DNA of 29,065 bases from NCBI GenBank assembly GCA_035946955.1, contig DASYYE010000440.1:1-29065 (forward strand), given 5' to 3'. Position 1 is the stretch's first letter. Every line of letters begins with the position of its first letter. Of the stretch, positions 22,476 through 29,065 are shown one piece after another. The position numbers and the translations under genes were made by a program. The notes below the pieces were generated by a model. It did no database searches, was not told the origin of the DNA, and was given only the letters and a program-made list of their open reading frames with translations. Source of the stretch: DASYYE01 sp035946955. Its GTDB lineage: Bacteria; Actinomycetota; Actinomycetes; Streptosporangiales; Streptosporangiaceae.

Positions 22476-23656
22476 CCGGTCACATCCTGCTGGTCGGCGG
22501 CTGGACCCGGCTGTACGCCAAGGCGAAGGCCGCTGGCTACCGCGTCACCGTGGTCACTGCCGCCGGCGCGCTGACCGCGGAAGACCGCGCGCATGTCGAC
22601 CGCCACATCGACCTCGACATGTCCAGTGCATCGGTCCCCAGCGAAGCTGAGTCAGTGCACCGCCAGGACCCCTTCGACTGCGTGGTCTCCATGCGCGAGA
22701 TGGGCCTGGACAACGCCGCCCTGCTCGTCGACCGGCTGGGTGTGGCGGGCAACCCGCGCCGCCCAGTGGAACTGACCAGGGACAAACTCGCGCTGCGCCG
22801 CCACCTCGACGCCGCTGGGCTGTCGCCGATCCCGTACCTGAGCGCTCCCGGGGAGCCCGAACTGGCGGCGTTCGGGGCCCGGCATGGCTGGCCAGTGATC
22901 CTCAAGGGCACCCGTGGCTACGGCAGCGCCGAGACCACCATGGTGAACGGGCCGGAGGAGGTCAGCGAATCCTTCACCCGCATCGGCCATGCCCCCGGTG
23001 CCGGCGACGTGCTGGCCGAGGCCTTCATTCCCGGTCCTGAGTTCAGCGTGGAGACCTTCTCGTGGCAGGGCGAGCACACCCTCCTGGCCATCACCGAAAA
23101 GACCACCACTGGGCCGCCGTCCTTCGTCGAGGTCCAGCACACCGTTCCCGCGCAGTTGCCCGGCGGGCAGCACACCGCGGTCGCCGACCTGGTCACCGCC
23201 ATGCTCGATTCGGTTGGCCACCAGATGGGCCCGGCCCACACCGAAGTGATCCTGTCTCCTGACGGCCCGGTCATCGTCGAGGCCCATACCCGCGCCGGCG
23301 GCGGATTCATCTACGACCTGACCGAGTACGTCACCGGCGTGGACGTCTTCGCCGAGCTGTTCCGCGCTCTCGCCGGGGACGTGGGGGTGATCGCGCCGAA
23401 GCAGGACGGGGTCGCCACGACGCGGTACATGACATTCCCGCCAGGAGTCGTGCGCTCCATCGACGGTGTCGCGGAAGCCATGGCGGTCCCCGGTGTCCTC
23501 CGCTGCTCGGTCGATGTGGAGGTCGGGCAGACCATCGCCGCCCCCACGTCGTCCTTCAACCGCCATGGCTACGTGGTCGCCCACGCCAGCAGCCGGGCCG
23601 CGACCCTGGCGGCGGTGGACGACGCCATGGCCAGAGTGCGGGTCGCCATCGAATGA
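22472..23656 (+). CDS. ATP-grasp amide/peptide ligase 2
   Basis: 394 residues, ATGA overlap with the GNAT. PreATP domain MTGHILLVGGWTRLYAKAKA, then FDCVVSMREMGLDNAALLVD, RDKLALRRHLDAAGLSPIPY (ATP-grasp entry helix), Lys145 in GWPVILKGTRGYGSAET, the hinge EAFIPGPEFSVETFSW (183-198), LAITEKTTTGPPSFVEVQHT and VIVEAHTRAGGGFIYDLTEY. The sequence shape is that of L-amino-acid ligase-type enzymes (BacD-like). The Asn normally found in E-x-x-N of the metal site is Thr here (EAHTR). It shares length and layout with ligase 1 but is clearly diverged, so the two probably take different substrates or perform successive bonds. C-terminal end NRHGYVVAHASSRAATLAA. Confidence 0.8.
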   Translation: MTGHILLVGGWTRLYAKAKAAGYRVTVVTAAGALTAEDRAHVDRHIDLDMSSASVPSEAESVHRQDPFDCVVSMREMGLDNAALLVDRLGVAGNPRRPVELTRDKLALRRHLDAAGLSPIPYLSAPGEPELAAFGARHGWPVILKGTRGYGSAETTMVNGPEEVSESFTRIGHAPGAGDVLAEAFIPGPEFSVETFSWQGEHTLLAITEKTTTGPPSFVEVQHTVPAQLPGGQHTAVADLVTAMLDSVGHQMGPAHTEVILSPDGPVIVEAHTRAGGGFIYDLTEYVTGVDVFAELFRALAGDVGVIAPKQDGVATTRYMTFPPGVVRSIDGVAEAMAVPGVLRCSVDVEVGQTIAAPTSSFNRHGYVVAHASSRAATLAAVDDAMARVRVAIE

Positions 23657-24870
23657 CCAGGGGCCGTCATCGGAGGAAACCGAGGTTCCAGCCGATAGCC
23701 AGGCTCAACTTCTTCGTCGGCCTGTCCAACTTTGGCAGTGGACTCGTCTATCCATACACGGCGATCTTCCTGGTATCCAGGACGCCGTTGGGTGCCAGCG
23801 GTGCCGCGCTGTTCTTCGCCGTCCTCTCATTGGTCAACTTCCTCGCCGGGCTGGGGATCAGCGCTCTCCGGATGTCCAGCGGACCTGGCCTGATCGGTGG
23901 CATCGGTTCGACGCTGGCCGCTGTCAGCTACGCCTCGGTGGCGTTCGTGCACGGCGAGCCCGCCATGCTGGCCGCCGCGGTCGGGATCGGACTCGGCAGG
24001 GCTGCGGCCACCGCGGGCAACGCCCCCCTGATCCGCGCGCTTGCCCCGCCGGAGCAGACACGCGCCGCGTTCGGCCGCTGGTACCGGGCGATGAACATCG
24101 GCCTGGGCCTGGGCACTCTGGCCGGCAGCCTGCTGACCGCCACGTTCTCCTCGCCAGTGCTGGCACCCCTGTTCATCGTCAACGGCGTGTCCTTCGTGCC
24201 GCTGGCCACGTTCCTCGTGCGCCACCGTCACGCAGGCCGGTCCCGGGCCACGCCCGGAGACCGCGCGGACAGGTTGTCGTTCCTCAGCCTGGTCCGTTCC
24301 GCCGCCACGGTCACCGGCGTGCAGTTCGCCGTGTACCTGTTCGCGTACAGCCAGCTCGAGGCGACCACACCGCTGGTGGCGAACAAGTTGATGGGCCAGG
24401 GGCTCTCCTTTGTCGCGCTGGTCATCGCGGTCAACACCGTGGCTCTCGTGGCACTGCAAAAGCCGGTCACTCGGCTGCTCGCTGGCGGCACGCCCCGGAT
24501 GGGGGTCCGTGTCGCCGTCGCGCTGTGGGTCACCGGCTACGGGATCGCCGCCGTCGCGAGCCTGCTGCCCGGCCCCGCACCCGTGGCGGGCCTGCTGCTG
24601 CTCGGCGTGGTCTTCGCCAGCGGGGAAGCGGCCTATTCGTGCTCGTACCAGCCCTGGCTCCTCGGCTCGGTGCCGGAGGACGAGGCGACGAGGACCGCGT
24701 CCCTGTCGAACGCGATGCGCGGGGTTGGGGCCTCCGCGGGCCCGTCACTGGGGGTGCTGCTCATCGCCACCGGCCGGGCGGTGTACCTGTGGACGGCACT
24801 GGCGGGGTGCTGCGCCGTCCTGGGCATGGCTGTCGGACGGATCGGACCTCGACCACAGGAGCAGGCATGA
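23653..24870 (+). CDS. MFS transporter, probable exporter of the operon product
   Basis: 405 residues, ATGA overlap with ligase 2. Basic N-terminus (MTRGRHRRKPRFQPIARLNF) followed by about twelve hydrophobic segments, among them FFVGLSNFGSGLVYPYTAIF, VSRTPLGASGAALFFAVLSL and GVQFAVYLFAYSQ. RKPRFQPIARL and the acidic/basic loop VRHRHAGRSRATPGDRADR between the two six-helix halves fit the MFS drug-exporter plan. Position inside a biosynthetic operon suggests export of, and self-resistance to, the product. Subfamily and substrate not determinable. Confidence 0.8.
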   Translation: MTRGRHRRKPRFQPIARLNFFVGLSNFGSGLVYPYTAIFLVSRTPLGASGAALFFAVLSLVNFLAGLGISALRMSSGPGLIGGIGSTLAAVSYASVAFVHGEPAMLAAAVGIGLGRAAATAGNAPLIRALAPPEQTRAAFGRWYRAMNIGLGLGTLAGSLLTATFSSPVLAPLFIVNGVSFVPLATFLVRHRHAGRSRATPGDRADRLSFLSLVRSAATVTGVQFAVYLFAYSQLEATTPLVANKLMGQGLSFVALVIAVNTVALVALQKPVTRLLAGGTPRMGVRVAVALWVTGYGIAAVASLLPGPAPVAGLLLLGVVFASGEAAYSCSYQPWLLGSVPEDEATRTASLSNAMRGVGASAGPSLGVLLIATGRAVYLWTALAGCCAVLGMAVGRIGPRPQEQA

Positions 24871-26183
24871 ACACACGGCAGCGGCTGTTGCTCGTGGGAG
24901 CGGGCAACATGGGACGTGGCTACGTGCTGGCCGCGCGGGACATGGGGATCCCGGTGACCCTGGTGGAGTCCGCAGCCAGGGTGGCGGAATACCGCGACCT
25001 CGTCAGTGAGGTCGTCGAGACCACGGGGCCGGCCGAACAGCACTGGATACAGTCCGCGGTGATGGCCGCCGGGCGGTGCCGGCCAACGGCCGTGCTCGCC
25101 TTCGCCGAGCCGCACGTACTCGGAGCCGCATGGGTGCAGCACGCACTGGGCCTGCCCGGGCCCTCGCTTGTCGCGGCCACCGCGAGCCGGGACAAGGCAC
25201 TCCAGCGCGTCCTCCTCGACCGCACCAGCGTGCCGCAGCCCGAGTTCGTCATCGCCAGCGACTTCGCAACAGCCCAGGAGTTCGCCGCAGGACGCTACCC
25301 GGTGGTGGTCAAAGCGCTCCGCTCGACCGGCAGTAACGGTGTCACGCTCGTCTATGACGAAGCCGGGCTCCAGGCGTGTGTCGGCAACGAGCACCTCCTC
25401 GTCGAGAGTTTCGTCGATGGCCCCGAATACAGCGTGGAAGCCCTGGTCCGGGACGGTCACGTGCTGTTCCGCAACTACACCAGGAAGATCACCAGTGGGC
25501 CACCGGAGTTCGTCGAGGTCGGCCACATACTGCCGGTGACCTTTGAGCAGCCGCAGGTCGTGGACGCCATGGTGGCGGAGCTGGTAACCGGCTTGGGGAT
25601 CATGACCGGCCTCGTGCATGCCGAGTTCCGTGTGCACGATGGCCGGCCGTACGTCATGGAGACGGCCGTCCGCACGCCCGGTGACCACATCATGGAGCTG
25701 CTGAGCCTTGCCTACGGCGAGGACATGTTCGCGCAGGTGATCCGGGTGCTGACCGGACGGGAACCGAAGCTCCCCGGCACCGCCGACGGGCTCGCGGGGA
25801 TCAGGTACCTCCAGCCAGGACCAGGGGCCGTGGTGCGCGTCGATGGCATTGAACAAGCTGCGGCCCTGCCGGGCGTGGTCCGTGTGCAGACGGCTTCCTA
25901 CCAGGTAGGGCAGGTGGTCAGGCCGCTGCGTTCCTCGCGTGACCGGGGCGGCTATGCGGTGCTGCGCGCCAAGGATGAGGCCGAACTCACCGGGCGCATG
26001 CGCCTGTTCCTGGACACGGTCACGGTGGTGACGTCTGGTCCCGGTCCCACCGGACCAGTGACATCGCCTGGTCCTGGTTCGTTATCCCCGCACAATCCGG
26101 CCGTTACTTCGGAGATCTCCGAAATGGCCGTACATCGCAGGCGATCAATGAGTGGAAAGCCATCGAGGCGGGGAACTGACTGA
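24867..26183 (+). CDS. ATP-grasp amide/peptide ligase 3, with extended tail
   Basis: 438 residues, ATGA overlap with the MFS gene. Rossmann-like preATP start (QRLLLVGAGNMGRGYVLAAR), SRDKALQRVLLDRTSVPQPE, Lys149 in YPVVVKALRSTGSNGVT, the hinge ESFVDGPEYSVEALV (180-194), FRNYTRKITSGPPEFVEVGH and VMETAVRTPGDHIMELLSLA. The usual metal-site Asn is Val (ETAVR). GGYAVLRAKDEAELTGRMRL ends the domain at about residue 383; the remaining ~50 residues are Pro/Gly/Ser- then Arg-rich and not seen in the sister ligases. The DNA of this tail holds a perfect 16-bp palindrome, so part of it may be a regulatory or termination region that the frame runs through. Last gene of the operon. Confidence 0.8.
   Translation: MNTRQRLLLVGAGNMGRGYVLAARDMGIPVTLVESAARVAEYRDLVSEVVETTGPAEQHWIQSAVMAAGRCRPTAVLAFAEPHVLGAAWVQHALGLPGPSLVAATASRDKALQRVLLDRTSVPQPEFVIASDFATAQEFAAGRYPVVVKALRSTGSNGVTLVYDEAGLQACVGNEHLLVESFVDGPEYSVEALVRDGHVLFRNYTRKITSGPPEFVEVGHILPVTFEQPQVVDAMVAELVTGLGIMTGLVHAEFRVHDGRPYVMETAVRTPGDHIMELLSLAYGEDMFAQVIRVLTGREPKLPGTADGLAGIRYLQPGPGAVVRVDGIEQAAALPGVVRVQTASYQVGQVVRPLRSSRDRGGYAVLRAKDEAELTGRMRLFLDTVTVVTSGPGPTGPVTSPGPGSLSPHNPAVTSEISEMAVHRRRSMSGKPSRRGTD
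26108..26123. promoter_or_regulatory. 16-bp perfect palindrome within the 3' end of ligase 3
   Basis: TTCGGAGATCTCCGAA is a perfect palindrome, flanked by CGGCC (26098-26102) and GGCCG (26126-26130), which pair as an outer arm. It lies in the non-conserved tail of ligase 3. It could be an operator for the next gene, a transcription pause hairpin or a relic. Confidence 0.4.
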
Positions 26184-26184
26184 C

Positions 26185-26221
26185 GGCCGGGCGCTGATGC
26201 GCTGAGCCTCAGTGCCCGGCC
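26185..26221 (+). terminator. Strong hairpin terminator after the ATP-grasp operon
   Basis: GGCCGGGCGCTGA (26185-26197) pairs with TCAGTGCCCGGCC (26209-26221) over 13 bp with one G-T pair and an 11-nt loop, starting one base after the stop of ligase 3 (26181-26183). No T-tract. Confidence 0.75.
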
Positions 26222-26278
26222 CGATCCCGTCCTGCCCTCTCCCGGCTACCATCAAAGGACCGGCGGCTGGAGCGGGGC

Positions 26279-26965
26279 ATGCAGTTCATCGAGTCGAGCA
26301 TCGTAGGACTCCGCTCAGCTGTCATCACCCTGGAGCACAGGGCAACGCCGCTGCAGTTCATCCTCTTTCCCATGGTCCACGTGGCCGAGCAGGCGTTTTA
26401 CGACGAAGTGGCGGCCCGCGCACGGCTGTGTGAGCTCATCGTGGCTGAGGGTGTCCAAGCCAAGGACGTGCCCGCGCAGAGCTGGATGGCGCGTCAGCAG
26501 TGGGGGCACCTCGTCGACCAGGTGGCCGGACTGCAGTTGGAGGGCCTGGGCGTGCCGGTGCGCTGGGAAGCAGAGCCGGACACCAGGCCAAGATCGGCCA
26601 CGGAGCGGTTCCTGTCCCACACAGCCGATGTCGCCGGAGCGGCAGCCCTCGGGCTGGTCCGAAAGTTCCTCGACCCCCAGGCCCTGCCGAGCCTGGACCA
26701 GGCGGAAGCCTACGACGAGAGCGCGGAGAACCTGACCGGCAACTGGTTCGACCGGCTGCTGGAACACAACATCTCCACCGTGCGGGATGCCAGGCTGATG
26801 CGCGTGCTCGACGAGATTCACCGCGACCACGCTGCCGGGCCGGGCAAGGTCGGCGTGGTCTTCGGCGCGGGCCACATGCCGGCCGTGGCCAACCATCTCT
26901 GCGGCGAGCACGGCTACGTCGCGACAGGCGCCGAGTGGCTCACCGTCATCCACGGCAGGTCTTAG
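26279..26965 (+). CDS. TraB/GumN-like protein, ending at an IS insertion site
   Basis: 228 residues from the ATG at 26279. The start of the family fold is seen as LQFILFPMVHVAEQAFYDEV then AARARLCELIVAEGVQ, where His in PMVHV and Glu in VAEGV are the residues conserved in TraB/PrgY/GumN (Tiki-like) proteins. KVGVVFGAGHMPAVANHL contains the second conserved His (GAGHM), and the protein ends GYVATGAEWLTVIHGRS. Some relatives act as metalloproteases or inhibit peptide pheromones; the bacterial role is mostly unknown. It begins 58 nt after the operon terminator, so it is probably separate. The TAG stop (26963-26965) is part of the CTTAG target duplication of the adjacent IS; the stop is native because the same bases exist on the other side. 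Confidence 0.7.
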   Translation: MQFIESSIVGLRSAVITLEHRATPLQFILFPMVHVAEQAFYDEVAARARLCELIVAEGVQAKDVPAQSWMARQQWGHLVDQVAGLQLEGLGVPVRWEAEPDTRPRSATERFLSHTADVAGAAALGLVRKFLDPQALPSLDQAEAYDESAENLTGNWFDRLLEHNISTVRDARLMRVLDEIHRDHAAGPGKVGVVFGAGHMPAVANHLCGEHGYVATGAEWLTVIHGRS

Positions 26966-26987
26966 CCTCGATCCACCGTGTGAATAG
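26966..26987 (+). repeat. Left terminal inverted repeat of the IS1380 element
   Basis: Matches the reverse complement of 28653-28674 at 21 of 22 positions; the mismatch is at position 15 (G against C). Confidence 0.85.
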
Positions 26988-27086
26988 CTGCTGGGTGCGG
27001 CGCGTCGACGCGAAAGGTGCCCCTTGACCAGGAAGGATGGGAGTTGCTGACGCTTCCATCACCTGGGCCGAAGGAGCACCTGTCAA

Positions 27087-28490
27087 GTGCGATTGTCGCA
27101 TGACCTCGCGAAGATCCACGTGTCGTTCGATGACCCGCACCTCGTGTCGCGGGCGGGGCTGGTGCCGGTGGTGGCACTGGCTGAGCGGGCCGGGCTGGGC
27201 GGACTGGTGGGTGAGCATGTCTGTGTCTCCCGCCGCTGCGGGGTGAACGCCCAGGTGAAGGTTCCGTGCCTGGTGGCGGGGATGGCCGCCGGGGCGGACA
27301 GCATCGATGACATGGACGTGCTGCGGCACGGGGCGATGGGCGCGTTGTTCGGCGGGGTGCGGGCACCGTCCACGCTGGGATCGTTCCTTCGCGCGTTCAC
27401 CTGGGGGAACGTCTTGCAGTTGCAGAAGGTGCACCGGGAGTTCCTGGCGGAACTGGCCCGCCGTGTCCCGTTGCTGCCCGGCGCGGACGTGCTCGCCTTC
27501 ATCGACATCGACTCCCAGCAGAAACGGGTCTACGGGCATGCCAAGCAGGGCGCGGCGTTCGGGCACACCAAGATCCAGGGCAAGGGCCTGCTGGTCCGCG
27601 GCCTGAACGTGCTGGCCGCCACCATCAGCACGCCGCTGGCCGCGCCTGTGGTCGCCGCCACCCGGCTGCGTGGTGGCAATGCTTCTTCGGCCCGTGGTGC
27701 CGCCTCGATGGTCACCGAGGCGGTGGGCACAGCCCGTGCCGCTGGCTGCGAGGGCACGCTGGTGGTGCGGATGGACTCGGCGTTTTACGGCGCCCCGGCC
27801 GTCTCGGCGGCCCGCCGCGCGGGGGCGCGGTTCTCGGTCACCGTGCGCATGGACCCCAAGGTCCGCGCTGCTATCGCCGCGATCGGCGAGGACGCCTGGG
27901 TGCCGATCGAATACCCCAGCGCTATCTGGGACGGCCAGCTTGGCCGCTGGGTCTCCGACGCCCAGGTCGCGGAAGTGGAGTACACCGCGTTCACCTCCCG
28001 CAAAGGGCAGGCGGTCACCGCCCGGCTGATCGTCCGCCGGGTCAAGGACCTCAACGCCAAGGCGGCCGCGGGGCAGGGTGAACTGTTCACTGCCTGGCGC
28101 TACCACGCCGTGTTCACCGACTCCCCGTTCGTCACACTGCAGGCCGAGGAGCACCACCGCGGCCACGCCCAGGCCGAGCAGGTCTTCGCCGACTGGAACG
28201 ACGGCCCACTGGCCCACCTGCCGTCGGGCTCGTTCCCCGCCAACGCCGCCTGGCTCACCTGCGCGGCCATCGCCTGCAACCTGCTCCGCGCCGCAGGCGC
28301 CCTGGCCAGCCCCACCTGCGCGAATGCGCGCGGCGCGACACTACGCCGCGACCTCATCGACGTCGCCGCCCGCACCGCCCGCCACGGCCGCGGCCACCTC
28401 ACCCTGCACCTGCCCGAAGGCTGGCACCGCGAACACGAGTGGAACAGCCTGTTCGAAGCCACCTGCGGCCCACCCACCCAAGCGGCCTGA
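27087..28490 (+). CDS. IS1380-family DDE transposase
   Basis: 467 residues from the GTG at 27087, with AAGGAG at 27071-27076. The N-terminal part (LAKIHVSFDDPHLVSRAGLV, then VPVVALAERAGLGGLV), the catalytic region with VLAFIDIDSQQKRVYGHAKQ (first Asp) and GTLVVRMDSAFYGAPAV (second Asp), and the late FADWNDGPLAHLPSGSFPAN then AAWLTCAAIACNLLRAA are the IS1380 pattern. EEHHRGHAQAEQVFADWNDG holds the glutamate region. Full length with no frameshift. It lies inside the intact element and ends 184 nt before the right end. Confidence 0.88.
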   Translation: MRLSHDLAKIHVSFDDPHLVSRAGLVPVVALAERAGLGGLVGEHVCVSRRCGVNAQVKVPCLVAGMAAGADSIDDMDVLRHGAMGALFGGVRAPSTLGSFLRAFTWGNVLQLQKVHREFLAELARRVPLLPGADVLAFIDIDSQQKRVYGHAKQGAAFGHTKIQGKGLLVRGLNVLAATISTPLAAPVVAATRLRGGNASSARGAASMVTEAVGTARAAGCEGTLVVRMDSAFYGAPAVSAARRAGARFSVTVRMDPKVRAAIAAIGEDAWVPIEYPSAIWDGQLGRWVSDAQVAEVEYTAFTSRKGQAVTARLIVRRVKDLNAKAAAGQGELFTAWRYHAVFTDSPFVTLQAEEHHRGHAQAEQVFADWNDGPLAHLPSGSFPANAAWLTCAAIACNLLRAAGALASPTCANARGATLRRDLIDVAARTARHGRGHLTLHLPEGWHREHEWNSLFEATCGPPTQAA

Positions 28491-28652
28491 CCAGCCCAGA
28501 CCCGGTCACCGCACTCCCACAGGCCCACAGGCCCACCGTCCCAGCCGCCGAACAGACCAGGACAACCCGCACAACAGTGAGCGGACAGGCAAACACGTAC
28601 CAGAGACGCCCAAGACCACGAGCGCCTCGCCATCCCAGCCAAGAACGATCAC

Positions 28653-28674
28653 CTATTCAGACGGTGGATCGAGG
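28653..28674 (-). repeat. Right terminal inverted repeat of the IS1380 element
   Basis: Reverse complement of the left end with one mismatch; followed by CTTAG at 28675-28679. Confidence 0.85.
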
Positions 28675-28751
28675 CTTAGCACCGTTTCCACCAACGGCGC
28701 CGGACGCGCCGCGAACCGGGTCCGGGCCAGGTCCTCGGCGCTGAAATGCAC
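28675..28751 (-). pseudogene. N-terminal fragment of an ArsR-type winged-helix regulator, cut at the IS
   Basis: From a GTG at 28751 the minus-strand frame reads VHFSAEDLARTRFAARPAPL then VETVLSL before entering the IS end. This closely resembles the start of a large actinobacterial group of ArsR-family regulators (typically 'IHFTAEDLARTRxAxxPxPLxExVLSL'). The frame is open to 28841, but the part before 28751 is not conserved. Only ~25 residues of the gene survive; the helix-turn-helix is absent. Across the IS the sequence is the end of the convergent TraB-like gene, not the missing regulator. Confidence 0.5.
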
Positions 28752-28892
28752 CCGGGTAAGGCCGGTGAGCCTGCGGCCCGTAGGCAGCCCGCCCGTGGGA
28801 GTTTCGGCCAGCTCCGAACCATTCGCGCCGAACTCTGACACTGCCTCATCGTAAGTCCGTAACCCACGCTGTTATCCCTCACATCCGAGAAA

Positions 28893-28920
28893 GGCACCCG
28901 CTCACGGTCGCCCGGGTGCC
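28893..28920 (-). terminator. Hairpin after the terminal transposase fragment
   Basis: GGCACCCG (28893-28900) and CGGGTGCC (28913-28920), 8 perfect base pairs with a 12-nt loop, lying just beyond the stop of the minus-strand transposase. Terminator or element end. Confidence 0.4.
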
Positions 28921-28953
28921 TGGGCACGGGATCGGCAAAGTCGTTTTCGGGTC

Positions 28954-29065
28954 TTATAGGGGCAGGACGTTCAGTGCGCGGGTTCGGTCCCGCGTGATGG
29001 CCTGGAGAGTGCGGGTGATCTCGGTTATGCCGGCGAGGTGGAGCAGGCTGATGGCGATGTTCCGC
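28954..29065 (-). CDS. Transposase C-terminus, probably ISAs1-like (cut by window edge)
   Basis: The minus-strand frame is open from the window end to a TAA at 28954-28956 and reads RNIAISLLHLAGITEITRTL followed by QAITRDRTRALNVL. This is the end of a DDE transposase of the ISAs1 type ('RNLAIGLLRLxGHTxIAxxLRxxxRDxxRxLxxL'). Thirty-six residues are visible. Whether the element is whole cannot be judged from this window. Confidence 0.6.
   Translation of the reverse strand, partial: RNIAISLLHLAGITEITRTLQAITRDRTRALNVLPL

Larger units (their letters stand above)
26966..28674 (+). mobile_element. Complete IS1380-family insertion sequence (1709 bp)
   Basis: Both ends begin CCTCGATCCACCG as inverted repeats, 22 bp long with one mismatch (26966-26987 and 28653-28674). 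The element is flanked by identical CTTAG direct repeats at 26961-26965 and 28675-28679, a 5-bp target duplication of the size reported for this family. A single full-length transposase occupies most of it. Intact ends, gene and duplication indicate a recent and probably still mobile copy. Confidence 0.88.

Noticed and set aside
26946..28217. Long minus-strand open frame of 423 codons across the IS.
   Set aside because: It is antisense to the IS1380 transposase and has no family resemblance; long shadows are common at this GC content.
1..29065. CRISPR arrays, rRNA or tandem repeats.
   Set aside because: No regularly spaced repeats or rRNA-like conserved stretches were seen in reading the window.

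Overview
The window is GC-rich throughout, with strong G/C bias at third codon positions, many GTG starts and several promoters placed right at start codons (leaderless genes). This points to an actinomycete (Actinomycetota). The sterol-degradation genes resemble those of Mycobacterium and Rhodococcus, but they do not fix the genus. No rRNA, tRNA or CRISPR array was seen.

Layout. (1) 1-1604: the end of an ECF sigma factor gene and a coupled membrane-anchored CU044_5270-type protein, closed by a hairpin. (2) 1710-4056: a frameshifted secreted-protein gene, a large hairpin, a decayed antibiotic-kinase fragment and a Uma2-family gene. (3) 4272-7854: sterol catabolism block A, with a FadA6-like thiolase divergent from a FadE26/FadE27-like heteromeric acyl-CoA dehydrogenase pair; a palindrome matching the KstR consensus lies between them. 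(4) 7855-15181: an accessory stretch with a nitroreductase, a D-threonine aldolase/D-serine dehydratase-like enzyme, a peptidase G1 remnant, a frameshifted IS110 transposase with a structured upstream region, two low-GC genes of unknown function, a LuxR-HTH fragment and a broken AbiE-type toxin-antitoxin remnant. (5) 15203-18872: sterol block B, a nitronate monooxygenase-like gene overlapping fadD19, divergent from echA19, with a second KstR-like site inside the fadD19 promoter. The accessory stretch therefore lies between two parts of one pathway.

(6) 18920-19564: a PaiB-like FMN-binding protein. (7) 19695-26183: the most interesting region, a tight seven-gene operon in which every junction overlaps. 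It encodes an O-methyltransferase, a 54-residue ORF not matching any family I know, an ATP-grasp ligase, a phosphinothricin-acetyltransferase-like GNAT, a second ATP-grasp ligase, an MFS exporter and a third ATP-grasp ligase, ending in a strong hairpin. This looks like a compact natural-product cluster that makes an amide- or peptide-bonded metabolite without NRPS. The small ORF could be a ribosomal precursor or carrier. (8) 26279-29065: a TraB/GumN-like gene whose stop codon lies inside the target duplication of a complete IS1380-family element, then an ArsR-type regulator fragment and the C-terminal end of another transposase.

How the genes work together. Blocks A and B fit sterol side-chain activation (FadD19), alpha-beta dehydrogenation (FadE26/27) and hydration (EchA19), plus a thiolase, all probably under one KstR-type repressor. 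The ATP-grasp operon is unrelated; it would link, methylate, acetylate (self-protection or tailoring) and export a small molecule. All functions are inferred from sequence reading and remembered families; no database search was possible.
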